Below are positions 1 to 8,467 of a DNA stretch of 64,000 nucleotides, one piece after another. Numbering within the stretch: position 1 is the stretch's first letter; the number at the start of each line of letters is the position of its first letter. Location: contig DASXPH010000047.1 in assembly GCA_036493735.1 (NCBI GenBank), forward strand, positions 1 to 64,000, in the 5' to 3' direction. Under the pieces are notes generated by a model. The model saw nothing but the letters and a program-made list of their open reading frames with translations, ran no database searches and was not told the origin of the DNA. Made by a program: the position numbers and the translations under genes. Origin of the DNA: AG2 sp036493735 (GTDB taxonomy: Bacteria > Gemmatimonadota > Gemmatimonadetes > Gemmatimonadales > Gemmatimonadaceae).

Positions 1-626
1 GGCCAGACGCTCTTGGAGCGAAGGCGCAGCCAGGCGAACGGGAATCCGAGCGCGACGACCATCACGGCGAAGCACATGACCGAGTACCACGACGGGGCGC
101 CATTGTTGTAGTCGGCGAAGATGATGAGGGGCATGTGCCAGAGCGCCCAGATCGCACCGCTGATCAGTGCGACGCGCGTGAAGGGCATCGTCTTCGCCAG
201 CGTCGGAACGAGGAACCCACGCCAGCCGAGCTCCTCGCCGGTGGCGGAGACTAGACTCTGAACTATGCCGAAGACCAGGAACAACGCGATCGGCGTACGA
301 AAGCGGCTGAGATCCACGCCACCGAGGCGGGTGAGCCAGACAAACCCATAAGCCGCCGTCGCGTATCCTAACGGGAGTACGTACGCGAGGATGGCCAGCC
401 GCGTGCCGCGCGCGCCACCCCATCCCCACCCTTCGCCGCGCACATTGTGCTGGAAGATCAATCGGGTGATCAGGGCGCTCGTGCCCGGCGACCACATGAG
501 CGCGAGCACGTACAAGCCACCGTGCGCGTCAAGGCCGCCCGCGCTGATGATCAGGCCGTAGAAGATCGCGCTCAGCCCGAAGGTGAGCGTAAGGTAGGTC
601 GCGAGGGGAGCGCGCGTGCTGGTCAT
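1..626 (-). CDS. CPBP-family intramembrane metalloprotease, C-terminus cut by window edge
   Basis: The open frame starts at the ATG complementary to 624-626 and runs off the left edge after about 208 codons. Its translation is strongly hydrophobic with several membrane segments. It contains the family's first motif, EELGWRGFL (the EExxxR signature), and further on a WALWHMPLI segment carrying the second-motif histidine. These residues form the metal-binding active site of CPBP (CaaX protease/bacteriocin-processing, ABI-type) membrane proteases. Bacterial members act in the cytoplasmic membrane; their substrates are mostly unknown. One iterated octamer lies inside at 367-373. The family call is firm, the substrate cannot be inferred. 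Confidence 0.88.
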   Translation of the reverse strand, partial: MTSTRAPLATYLTLTFGLSAIFYGLIISAGGLDAHGGLYVLALMWSPGTSALITRLIFQHNVRGEGWGWGGARGTRLAILAYVLPLGYATAAYGFVWLTRLGGVDLSRFRTPIALFLVFGIVQSLVSATGEELGWRGFLVPTLAKTMPFTRVALISGAIWALWHMPLIIFADYNNGAPSWYSVMCFAVMVVALGFPFAWLRLRSKSVW

Positions 627-629
627 GAA

Positions 630-663
630 GGGCTAGGGCTAGGGCTAGGGCTAGGGGTTAGGG
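630..663. repeat. GGGCTA hexamer tandem repeat
   Basis: Four perfect GGGCTA units followed by GGGG and a TTAGGG lie just upstream of the CPBP protease start. The G-runs are spaced regularly, so the + strand could form a G-quadruplex. A GGGGCGCCCC palindrome follows a few bases downstream. The rest of the spacer up to 832 shows no gene. Confidence 0.8.
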
Positions 664-832
664 CAGGGGCGCCCCAGGCCCTGGAGAGAATGCACTCATA
701 ACCCGTGAATGACCAGCCGCTGTGGGCGCGGCGGCACACGTGCGACATAGCCCCGGCGCTCATCGACTCCGCGCAGCCCCAGGTTGGCTTCGGACGCGAC
801 GAGACAGGAAGGGTGGCGGCTTCCCCTGCTTG

Positions 833-1225
833 CTACCGGGAAATCGGCTCCGGGCTCCTGTCAGCCAGGACTGGCTCCTCTGCGCCTTCCGGCGCGAATA
901 CCTCCACCGCGAACGCGAACTTTCGCTGTTCGCCGGGAGGAATGGCGCCGACGCCGACAACCTGGCGGGTTACCTCTTCACCACGATCGTTCGTGATCGA
1001 TATCACGACTGCGTACTCCCATGCCTCCCCCACATGCGGATGTCGAATGGTTCCTTCGACACGAAGGGGGGAGAAGGTGGGGGCGGTGATGCCCCCACCT
1101 TTGCCCGGCGCGAAGCGGAGGTGCTTCCGGCACGATGGACAGACGCTCGTGCTCTGGAGAATCACTGCCCGGCAGTGGGGGCAGGTGCGCGTTGCTCCGG
1201 CCGGGGTTCTCCGAACGGTGGTCAC
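833..1225 (-). CDS. Zinc-ribbon protein with C-terminal beta-rich domain
   Basis: A 130-residue protein starting at a GTG that overlaps the TGA of the upstream bactofilin gene (GTGA overlap), so the two are translationally coupled. Residues 15-33 hold a CPHC...CPSC pair typical of a small zinc ribbon. The remainder, from about residue 50, has alternating hydrophobic strands and resembles an FxLYD-like extracellular/beta domain (weak impression). No signal peptide is visible. Coupling to a bactofilin suggests a cytoplasmic partner of the bactofilin scaffold, but that is inference. I do not recognise a named family. Confidence 0.75.
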   Translation of the reverse strand: MTTVRRTPAGATRTCPHCRAVILQSTSVCPSCRKHLRFAPGKGGGITAPTFSPLRVEGTIRHPHVGEAWEYAVVISITNDRGEEVTRQVVGVGAIPPGEQRKFAFAVEVFAPEGAEEPVLADRSPEPISR

Positions 1226-1737
1226 GATGCGTGACGACCGAGCGTGAGCGGCTTCGTTGATGGCAGCTGATCGCGCTCGTCACCCCAACCGAATTCGACG
1301 CGGCCGCGCATACGCGAACCCGACGCGACGGTGAGCGTCCCCGCTTTGAGGTCGCCGTTGAGCACGCCGCTGGAAAGGATCTCGACGTTCGCGGCGTTCT
1401 CGATGTTGCCCTCGATTTCCCCGCCGATGGTGACGGAGTTGGCCCGGACACCGCCCGTGAGTTTGGCGCCGGCGTCGATGGTGAGGTCGCCCTGAATGTG
1501 CACGTCGCCGTCGAACTTGCCGGCGATGCGGACGTGGCCAGTCCCGTCGATCTTGCCGGTGATCGTGATGTCAGCGGCGATCACGGACTCGCGTGCCTCA
1601 CGAGGCGCGGCGCGCCGCGCCGGGGTGGGCGCGATGTCAACAGGGCGTTCCGGTTCTCGTTCGACGATCGGTTCAGCAACGGGAGTCATGATCGGTGCTT
1701 CCTTTTTAGAGGTGGCGGGTTCCTTCCAGATTGCCAT
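1222..1737 (-). CDS. Bactofilin (DUF583 polymer-forming protein)
   Basis: 171 residues from the ATG at 1737, which I prefer over an in-frame ATG at 1764 because an AGGA lies about ten bases upstream and the protein then begins MAIWKEP. A proline- and charge-rich tail of about 55 residues precedes the bactofilin core: repeated short strands with regularly spaced glycines and hydrophobics (ITGKIDGTGHVRIAGK, GDVHIQGDLTI, GEIEGNIENAANVEI), the hallmark of the right-handed beta-helix. Bactofilins polymerise without nucleotide into membrane-associated filaments that place cell-wall or polarity proteins. The gene is followed by an overlapping zinc-ribbon gene and preceded by two tandem dyads. Confidence 0.9.
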   Translation of the reverse strand: MAIWKEPATSKKEAPIMTPVAEPIVEREPERPVDIAPTPARRAAPREARESVIAADITITGKIDGTGHVRIAGKFDGDVHIQGDLTIDAGAKLTGGVRANSVTIGGEIEGNIENAANVEILSSGVLNGDLKAGTLTVASGSRMRGRVEFGWGDERDQLPSTKPLTLGRHAS

Positions 1738-1739
1738 GA

Positions 1740-1771
1740 CAACATCCTGTTGAGGTGACAACATGCTGTTG
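1740..1771 (-). promoter_or_regulatory. Two tandem CAACA-N3-TGTTG dyads upstream of bactofilin
   Basis: Two nearly identical 13-bp dyads, CAACATCCTGTTG at 1740-1752 and CAACATGCTGTTG at 1759-1771, lie 19 bp apart in direct repeat, each preceded by TGA. They overlap the bactofilin leader and ribosome-binding region, where a repressor or translational regulator could act. The upstream spacer to 2014 is A/T-richer (around 1830-1850) and probably carries the promoter, plus one CGTTAGGC at 1883-1890. Confidence 0.5.
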
Positions 1772-2014
1772 GGGTGCGGCGGTAAATATCAGCGGGTACC
1801 GAGGTCCGCTGTTATGTGCGTCACGAATTGTGAAATTATTTCGTTGCCGAGGCCGCTTCTCGCGAGTGCAAGATCGCTTTCTCGTTAGGCAATGGTGATG
1901 CTGATCACGCTTTTCGGCGCGCCAAGGCGACCGGGTTCGCTGGCGGCATCATGTCGATCAGGAAATACGAAAAGACGAACCGGTGTCACCAACGCAACCG
2001 GGGAGCGACACGCG

Positions 2015-2824
2015 CTATTTCTCGTGGATCACGCCGGGCGGCCCGAGCTCATAGGTCAGCCAGATGTCGTTTCCCCACCTGGTGCGACGCACGCTCTTGA
2101 CGCGGATCTGCCATGCATCGCTCACGGAATCGAGCGACGCTCCCCAGACTTCGACGGAATCGCGCGTGGGGAGATCCATCTGGGCGCGCACTGTGTTTGG
2201 AATTCCCGGAGCTCTCGCGATCCATTGCACGACGGCGCGCGCCTCCGATCCCCAACGGCCCACCTGAACGAAGAGCACTCGATAGCTGCCGCTCATGTTA
2301 CCCTCGGTCCAGCTACCAGCGCGAAGCATCTGACTCGGCCCGCGAGCGAATGTGTACTTCTCATTTGGCTCGACGTTGCAGGTAAGACGCGTGCTATCGC
2401 GCCAATGCCATTGCAGACAGTCGAGTGAGTCGCCACGGAAATGACCCCAGACATCAGTGCGCGCCGCACCTTGAACCGGCGCGCCGCCGGGTGCTCCCGC
2501 CGATGCTGGCCGCGCACAGAGCCAATATCCGCGCGTTCCGAAATTCTCCATCATCGTGAACCAGAAGATCTTCTTCTCCTCGCTCGTCTCGCCCAGGCGG
2601 AAGCGGCCGAGGGAGTCGGTGACGCCGCGGCCTCCGGCCCGAGAGCAGGTGCGATCCTTGTAGTCGTCGGTCGAGGCGATGAAGTACTGAGCCGCAGGTG
2701 TGCCGTCGTCGAATGTGAGCATGCCGACGACCTTGGGGGTGACCTGCTCCTGATGCTTGACGGGGATCGGGATGCACGCCGCGACGAAGCAGGTCGCAAT
2801 GAGAAGGCAGATACTTGGCTTCAC
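2015..2824 (-). CDS. Putative lipoprotein, function unknown
   Basis: A 269-residue protein with a clear lipoprotein signal: Lys near the start, a hydrophobic stretch and an LIATCFVAAC lipobox with Cys at about 16. After it, a segment around residues 30-75 (MLTFDDGTPAAQYFIAST...VTDSLGRFRL) resembles a carboxypeptidase-regulatory-like beta-sandwich. The rest is rich in Trp and Arg and not recognised. It stands alone, 62 bases downstream of the next lipoprotein gene on the same strand, and may be co-transcribed with it. Confidence 0.7.
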   Translation of the reverse strand: MKPSICLLIATCFVAACIPIPVKHQEQVTPKVVGMLTFDDGTPAAQYFIASTDDYKDRTCSRAGGRGVTDSLGRFRLGETSEEKKIFWFTMMENFGTRGYWLCARPASAGAPGGAPVQGAARTDVWGHFRGDSLDCLQWHWRDSTRLTCNVEPNEKYTFARGPSQMLRAGSWTEGNMSGSYRVLFVQVGRWGSEARAVVQWIARAPGIPNTVRAQMDLPTRDSVEVWGASLDSVSDAWQIRVKSVRRTRWGNDIWLTYELGPPGVIHEK

Positions 2825-2886
2825 TCGATGTCCGCGCTCCTCGCGATGACAAGAGGGTTCTTCCGCGAAGCTCCGCGTCAGAACGA

Positions 2887-3300
2887 TCAGTGCTTCGTGA
2901 CGATCCCGATAACCCCCGACGCATTTCCCCGCCCAAACGCATACTGCGCCTCGGCCGCGTTGTAAAAGGTGATCGTCGCGATCGCCGTTGCCGAGATGTC
3001 GCGCAGGACGGTTGCGTCGCCGTAGAACTGGTTGTCGACGTAGACGTTAGGCAGCGCCGTCATCGCGGGCTGGCGCGCGTCGAGTGTCACCGGACCGTGG
3101 CTCTGCAAGAACTGCGGTCGCAGCCGTTTGATGATTTCGTACGCGTTGGGAGCGTGGAGAGAATCGATCTCGGCTTCGGTGATCGACGTGCGTCCCGCGC
3201 CGGCCGTGGGGTCGCTGTGGTGCAGCGCGCACGATGTCGTGGCGAGCAGACATGCAACGAGTGCCGTCACAACTGCTCGACTTCCGCGGCTGCGATCCAT
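2887..3300 (-). CDS. Small lipoprotein with TonB-plug-like segment
   Basis: The reading frame extends back to 3459, but the ATG at 3300 is preferred: GAGGAG sits 7-12 bases upstream and the product then begins MDRSRG followed by a hydrophobic signal with lipobox LLATTSC. The mature part of about 115 residues contains PNVYVDNQFYG and, near the end, FGRGNASGVIGIVTK. These match the pattern of TonB-dependent receptor plug domains (a VYVDG-like strand, then GxxxxxGVIxIxTK), but no barrel follows. It may be a free plug-like lipoprotein. Function unknown. Confidence 0.7.
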   Translation of the reverse strand: MDRSRGSRAVVTALVACLLATTSCALHHSDPTAGAGRTSITEAEIDSLHAPNAYEIIKRLRPQFLQSHGPVTLDARQPAMTALPNVYVDNQFYGDATVLRDISATAIATITFYNAAEAQYAFGRGNASGVIGIVTKH

Positions 3301-3374
3301 ATTCGCTCTCCTCACGAGTCGATCGACAGTACGACTATGGCTTCCGGGGCGTCTTGGGGAAAGGGGCGTGGTCT

Positions 3375-3437
3375 GTGATCGGTGGACGGTGGTCGGTAAA
3401 CCTCGACAATGATCACGGTCCACCGTCCACCGATCAC
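3375..3437. repeat. Intergenic perfect 18-bp inverted repeat (GGTGGACGGTGG type)
   Basis: Left arm 3375-3392 (GTGATCGGTGGACGGTGG) and right arm 3420-3437 are exact reverse complements, separated by a 27-base loop. The same word family recurs at 36022-36110. The element sits between the small lipoprotein start and the SusD stop and could form a strong RNA hairpin on either strand. Confidence 0.85.
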
Positions 3438-3459
3438 CGTGCCCGACCACGCAAAACAA

Positions 3460-3489
3460 CGATGGCCCGAGCTTTCGCCCGGGCCATCG
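3460..3489 (-). terminator. Intrinsic terminator of the susCD operon
   Basis: A 10-bp perfect stem (CGATGGCCCG paired with CGGGCCATCG) with a 10-base loop lies 28 bases after the SusD stop on the minus strand. It is followed in that direction by the T-rich run TTGTTTTG, the classic layout of a Rho-independent terminator. Confidence 0.75.
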
Positions 3490-3516
3490 CTGGTTCCAAC
3501 TACCTAACGAAATCGA

Positions 3517-4917
3517 CTACGGCTGCGGTGTGACGTTGCCATTACGCGCAGCGGCTTCGGTCGACGGCATCGGGAGTGCCGTCTGCAGGGGATCGCCGGA
3601 GTGCGACAGATCCGTCGAAACAGTCGGCATGCCCGCTTGTGAGACGTACGCCTTCGTGATCGTGCCGTACTCGCGGGCCGCGATCAGGTAATACGGCCCT
3701 TCGTAAATGAACGAGTAGCGGTACTCGTAGAGAATCGCGGTGCGAGCAGCAGGCAAAGAGGCGAACGTCGCGTACGGCGCGAGGCCGCCTTCGCCAACGC
3801 GAACGACGTTCACGTCCGCCGTGGCGCCAAGAAGATCGCCGCTTTCCGCTTTCGCCTGCGCGCGGAGCAGATAGAACGCCGCATTGCGGACGATCGGGAT
3901 TGGCCGGGTGAGGTTGCTGGCGATCGTCGGATCCGTTACCGGATCTCGCATCGTCAGCTCAACCCCGTTGACGATCGACGACGGCGAGCTCGCCGTTGCG
4001 ATCTTCGACGCGCGGAGGTCGCCAGCCTGGATCGAGTTAGCGAAGTTGTCCGTCAGGTAGACGTGGTTGTCAACCATCGGGTTCGAGAACGACTCCGGCG
4101 AGCTGGGATTGAACTGGTAGTATGGGCCCGCCGCGAGGTCGGTTGCCGACGCGCCGCCCAACGCGGCGTTCAGCGCCGTGATGCCCGTCGCGAAACAGGT
4201 CGGGCAGGGCGTCTGGTGATCGAAGCCGCGGTACGTCTCTACCATCCCTTTCAGACCACGGTTGAACGTGATCAGGTTGGCGGTCTTCGTATAGTCACCG
4301 TCCTGCTTGAATCCACTCGGTAGCGTGAACGGCACGGTCGCGCTAGCCGAGGCGAAGTTCGTGTTCGCGGAATCGAGGAGCGCGGAGATGTAAGCGAGGA
4401 CGACGCTCTTCGTGCGAATCGGATCCGCCGTCGCGCCTTGCGAGATCTGGATCGCAACCCCGAGCGAATCGCGCAGCTGAATGAGGCGAATGTAGTCCAG
4501 TGCCTTCATCGTCTGCACGAAGCCGATTGTTGCCGCCTTGTCGCCCGCCGTCATCGTGTTGAGCGACGGGCTGACGATCAGCTGGTTGGCGGCACGGATC
4601 TCCGAGTAGTAGCCGCTCCACGCCGAGCCGCCGATGAAATCGCTCGGATCGATCGGTACGGCGACGAACTCGTTGAGGTATCGCGGCTCGTTGGTGTCCA
4701 TCCGGACCGAGTTGCGTGCCTCGGTCTCGGGGAAGAGGAGATAGCTGAAGGCCATCGCCGACGCACGATCCTGCGCGACGACACCGGTGACGAGATTCTG
4801 AATGGGCTGCGCCGTACCGGCCACGATGTTGTCCTGGCTCGGTGCGTTCAGCGCATCCTTACAGCCCGCGGAGAGCGCCAGCACGGCGGCGCTCATCGCG
4901 GCAAATGTCTTTTTCAT
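3517..4917 (-). CDS. SusD/RagB-family outer-membrane lipoprotein
   Basis: 466 residues from the ATG at 4917 (MKKTFAAM...), with a lipobox ALSAGC. The body is the tetratricopeptide-like helical fold of SusD/RagB proteins, with typical segments such as IRAANQLI in the first third and RAQAKAESGDLLGATADVN in the C-terminal half. SusD lipoproteins form the lid over a SusC barrel and bind the incoming glycan or peptide. The gene begins 18 bases after the SusC stop, so the two form one operon. No glycoside hydrolase or peptidase is adjacent, so the substrate is not predictable. Confidence 0.88.
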   Translation of the reverse strand: MKKTFAAMSAAVLALSAGCKDALNAPSQDNIVAGTAQPIQNLVTGVVAQDRASAMAFSYLLFPETEARNSVRMDTNEPRYLNEFVAVPIDPSDFIGGSAWSGYYSEIRAANQLIVSPSLNTMTAGDKAATIGFVQTMKALDYIRLIQLRDSLGVAIQISQGATADPIRTKSVVLAYISALLDSANTNFASASATVPFTLPSGFKQDGDYTKTANLITFNRGLKGMVETYRGFDHQTPCPTCFATGITALNAALGGASATDLAAGPYYQFNPSSPESFSNPMVDNHVYLTDNFANSIQAGDLRASKIATASSPSSIVNGVELTMRDPVTDPTIASNLTRPIPIVRNAAFYLLRAQAKAESGDLLGATADVNVVRVGEGGLAPYATFASLPAARTAILYEYRYSFIYEGPYYLIAAREYGTITKAYVSQAGMPTVSTDLSHSGDPLQTALPMPSTEAAARNGNVTPQP

Positions 4918-4935
4918 ATATGGAATCAATCTCTG

Positions 4936-7900
4936 TTAGAAGTTGACGTCGGCAGAGAAGAAGAACTGGCGACTCGGCGGGTACGGTGCGAGATCCCACA
5001 TCCGGCTGAGCGCCGCGTTACCGAAGTTCGAAACTTCCGGATCGAGGCCGCGATAGTGCGTCCACGTGTAGAGGTTGCGGCCGCTCAGCTCGAGCCGCAC
5101 GTCCTTCGCGGTGCCGCGGAAGAGCGTGTTCGTCAGGCGCGAGTTGAGCGAGTAGGACAACGTCACCTCGCGGAGCTTGGCGAAGCTGCCGTGCTCGAGG
5201 AATGCTGGCAGGCCCTTGGCGTACGCGCCCTGGTCAGCGTTGTTCATGGCCGTATCAGCGAGGTTGCCGCCAGGAATGCTGCTCTGGCCGTTCGCTCCCT
5301 GCTCGAGATAGGTCTGGCTCAGATCGGCGACCCAGCCGCCCTTGCGCCAATCGATCAGCGTCGAGAGGCGGAACGGTCCAGCCGTAAAGTCGTTGCCGAA
5401 GCCCATCGTCCAATCCGGGCTCTCGGAGCCGTAGAACTGCTCGATGCGATTGCCTTTCGAGTCGAAGCCGTTGTAGGCGACGACTTCGTCTTGTGCATAG
5501 CCAACCTGCACCTTGGTGCGCGCGGTCCGCTCGCCGAAGCCGCTACCGGTATAGAAAGCCGGCACCGGAAGGGACGTCACCATCCCGCGATTGCGCGCGT
5601 AGCTCGTGTGCGACTCCCACGTGAAGGCGTGGGTCTGCACGGGGACCAAGCCCAGGCCGATTTCGGCGCCCTTGTTGGTGAGCGAGCCGCCGTTAATGAC
5701 CTGCGTCGTGAAACCGGTCGATGGCGCGGGCGACGCCTGGAGCACGAGGCCCGATGTACGCTTGTCGTAGAGCGTGAACTCCGCCTGGCCGCGGCCGTGG
5801 AGGAACTGCACGTCGACGCCGCCTTCCGTCTCATTCGTGACTTCCGGCCGCACGTTCGAGAGACCGATCGTCGTCGACGGACGCAACCCGACGATGCCGT
5901 TCTCCGGCACCTGAGTGAGGAAGGTGTACTTGAAGTTCACCGGCACGCGGTTGCCCGCCTGGCCGTTCGCGATACGGAACTTGATGTTGTCGATGCCCGT
6001 CGGCGCGAAGGGCAGGTTGTACGACGCCGAGAATTTCGGAAAGGCGTAGAAGCGCGCCGTGTCACCGTTGGTGCTCGAGCGCTCGGCGTTCACGGCCGCC
6101 GTGAGGAACAACCGGTCGCTCAAGGTCGAGAGCTCTTCCTGGGCATAGTACGAGAACGTCTTGGAGAGCGATTGCGCCTGGAACTGGCCCGTCTGTACCC
6201 CGGTCGTCACGTTGGTGATGCCGGGGAACAGGCCGCGGCCCTGATTCAGGAGCTGATCGGACTGCTGGCGCTCCTGACGCAGGCCTAACGAGGTCGTCGC
6301 CGTACCGAAGCGCGCGATGAGCTTGTGAATCAGCGACGCGTTCAGGTTCGCGTTCACGACGTCGGTGTTGCCGTCGACGACCGTGCCGGGATACGGACTG
6401 ATGTTGTGGCTCTGCTCGATGTAGGTGTTCGGCGGCGAGTACAGATGAGCATGATCGTTGAATGCATCGACGCCGGCGAGGGTCGTGAAGTTCAGCGTCT
6501 GCCGCTCGTTGGCGAAGACGCTCCAATTTGCCTGGACGTTGCCGATGAGGCGATAGACATCCTCCGGCGTGCGAATGTCCTCCTGGTCCTGCAGCACGTT
6601 CGCGCCGCCGGCGATGTACGGATTCCTCACGTACTGGCCAGTCAGCGGATCGCGACGGCTCGGATCGAACCAGGTGGGAGTCGCACCGATGATCGTGTAC
6701 GGCGCGATGTTGTTGTTGTCGTTGCCCGAGATGCCGCGCTCGGTGAGCGTGTGCATCAGCTCACTCGTGCCGGTGAGGTTCACCGGGCCGACGAGCTGGT
6801 TGAGGTTCAGGTGCAGCGACTGCTTGCTGTAACCCGAGTTCACCGCCAGGCCGCCGTCGTGGCTAACAGAACCCGAGGCGAAGTACGTCGTGTTTTCATT
6901 GCCGCCGCGAAGCGACAGCGCGTCCTCATACGACAGAGACTTATGACCGTAGAGTTGCTGCTGCTCGTCGACGCAGCCCGCGTAATCGGCCTGGGTGAGG
7001 TTGACCTTGTACACCGTCAGCGCGATCTGCTGGGCGTCGGCGAAGCTGAAGCAGCGCATGTCGTAGCTCTTCGAGATTGCCTGCGTGCCGACGCGCTGCA
7101 CGAAGTTGAGCGTCGGCTTGCCAGCCTGACCCTTCTTCGTGGTGATGATGACGACGCCATTGGCGCCTCGCGATCCATAAATGGCACCCGCGGACGGTCC
7201 CTTGAGGATCTCGATGCTCTCGATCTCTTCGGGATTCAGGTCGGCGATACGGTTGACCTGTTGGTCCTGGCTATTCGTGATGCCGCCGCCGGCGCCGGTG
7301 ATCGAGTTCAAGCCGATGCCGAAAGCGTCATTGTTGACGATGATGCCATCGACGACGTAGAGAGGCTGGTACGCGCCGTTGATGGTGTTGCTGCCGCGAA
7401 TCTGGAGCTGCACACCGCCGCCAGGCGCACCGCCGTTCTGGGTGATGACGGCGCCGGGCACCTTGCCCATGAGCGCGTTGTCGACCGTCGGCTGCGGCAC
7501 ACGGTTGATCTCGCCAGTGCCGACGACGGTGACCGCGTTCGCGGCGTTCTGGCTCGACACAGAGGTGGCCTGACCAGTCACGACGACTGTCTCGAGCTGG
7601 AGGAGATCCTGATCGAGACGGATGTCGGCGACGTCGATGCCGGCGCCGAGGAGCTGCGTCGCGCGGCGATAGCCGATACGACGAGCGACCAGCACCTGCT
7701 GGCCCGCGGGGACGTTGTTGATCGCGTAACGCCCGTCTTGGTTGGTGATGGCGCCGAGGGTCGTACCCTGGACGGAGACGGTTGCGTTAGGCACTGGGAC
7801 GCCGCTCGTCTCGGTAACGCGGCCGGTGACCCGTCGCTGCGCCGAGGCGGCGGCGGCGGTGGTCACGCTGACGAGCAACGCGAGGAGACCAGTGACGAGA

Positions 7901-7974
7901 TGGGAGCGATGCCACCGGAACGCGGACGCAAACCGCGGCGGCACCTGGAGGGGGTGCGAGAAGGCCGTTCGCAT
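4936..7974 (-). CDS. SusC/RagA-family TonB-linked outer-membrane receptor
   Basis: 1012 residues. A signal peptide ending near ASAQ (residue 46) is followed by a carboxypeptidase-regulatory-like domain (about 48-125, VTGRVTETSGVPVPNATV), then the plug (about 140-255, with YVVDGIIVNN and GAIYGSRGANGVVIITTKKG) and a long beta-barrel. Near the C-terminus are the SusC features GRNLYTWTHYRGLDPE and a terminal aromatic strand ending in F. Such proteins import oligosaccharides or peptides using TonB energy. The gene heads the susC-susD operon, and its promoter should lie in the 7975-8467 spacer shared with the divergent TonB receptor. Confidence 0.93.
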   Translation of the reverse strand: MRTAFSHPLQVPPRFASAFRWHRSHLVTGLLALLVSVTTAAAASAQRRVTGRVTETSGVPVPNATVSVQGTTLGAITNQDGRYAINNVPAGQQVLVARRIGYRRATQLLGAGIDVADIRLDQDLLQLETVVVTGQATSVSSQNAANAVTVVGTGEINRVPQPTVDNALMGKVPGAVITQNGGAPGGGVQLQIRGSNTINGAYQPLYVVDGIIVNNDAFGIGLNSITGAGGGITNSQDQQVNRIADLNPEEIESIEILKGPSAGAIYGSRGANGVVIITTKKGQAGKPTLNFVQRVGTQAISKSYDMRCFSFADAQQIALTVYKVNLTQADYAGCVDEQQQLYGHKSLSYEDALSLRGGNENTTYFASGSVSHDGGLAVNSGYSKQSLHLNLNQLVGPVNLTGTSELMHTLTERGISGNDNNNIAPYTIIGATPTWFDPSRRDPLTGQYVRNPYIAGGANVLQDQEDIRTPEDVYRLIGNVQANWSVFANERQTLNFTTLAGVDAFNDHAHLYSPPNTYIEQSHNISPYPGTVVDGNTDVVNANLNASLIHKLIARFGTATTSLGLRQERQQSDQLLNQGRGLFPGITNVTTGVQTGQFQAQSLSKTFSYYAQEELSTLSDRLFLTAAVNAERSSTNGDTARFYAFPKFSASYNLPFAPTGIDNIKFRIANGQAGNRVPVNFKYTFLTQVPENGIVGLRPSTTIGLSNVRPEVTNETEGGVDVQFLHGRGQAEFTLYDKRTSGLVLQASPAPSTGFTTQVINGGSLTNKGAEIGLGLVPVQTHAFTWESHTSYARNRGMVTSLPVPAFYTGSGFGERTARTKVQVGYAQDEVVAYNGFDSKGNRIEQFYGSESPDWTMGFGNDFTAGPFRLSTLIDWRKGGWVADLSQTYLEQGANGQSSIPGGNLADTAMNNADQGAYAKGLPAFLEHGSFAKLREVTLSYSLNSRLTNTLFRGTAKDVRLELSGRNLYTWTHYRGLDPEVSNFGNAALSRMWDLAPYPPSRQFFFSADVNF

Positions 7975-8467
7975 GCTGCTAGGCTACCTCAAGTGTGATG
8001 GGGGAGGGCTCGCGAGGTAAGCGAGTAAAAACGAGCTAAGCCGTATTGCGTGTGATACGCTACTAGACTGTAATCGGCTGTAACAACTTGCGGAACCGCG
8101 AGACGGTCACTTTCTCGCGCGAACCGGCCGAAATTTCATCTTAAGCGTTCGCTCACATCCGATTCGGCGACCTCATGGTGATGAAGTGTCGGTTAAGAAT
8201 CGTTTGCCCACTGGCGCTAAGGCTGCACGCGTATTACGGCGCTGCCTTACGAGTGTGGCGTTGAGGGGATGCGAACTCGGGGCTTGACGGTAGTCCGTCG
8301 ATCAGCTACGCCGCGGCCCGTTTCACGGCCCTCGGAGTCGGTTCTGTCGTGGAGGCGCGTCGGCCCGTGGAGGAATGTCCAGGCGGGTCTGCAATGAAGA
8401 AGCCCTGGGCAAATGCACGCTATAGCGACTTTCGGCCTGGCGGTCCGGCGGCTAAGATTGCCGACCC
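7975..8467. other. Divergent intergenic region between susC and TonB receptor
   Basis: About 490 bases without a convincing gene. It is less G+C-rich near the susC side (AAAAACGAGC, GTGATACGC...) and contains a TTGACG candidate -35 around 8284 facing the + strand gene. I could not find a clear palindrome or riboswitch here. It probably holds both promoters. Confidence 0.5.

Noticed and set aside
4438..7998. Two long open frames on the + strand antisense to SusC (over 550 codons each)
   Set aside because: They mirror the codon phase of the SusC gene in high-GC DNA, lack any recognisable fold, are extremely Arg-rich, and have no ribosome-binding site.
7975..8467. Possible riboswitch or small RNA in the long gap
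   Set aside because: No known consensus core and no stable paired structure that I could trace.
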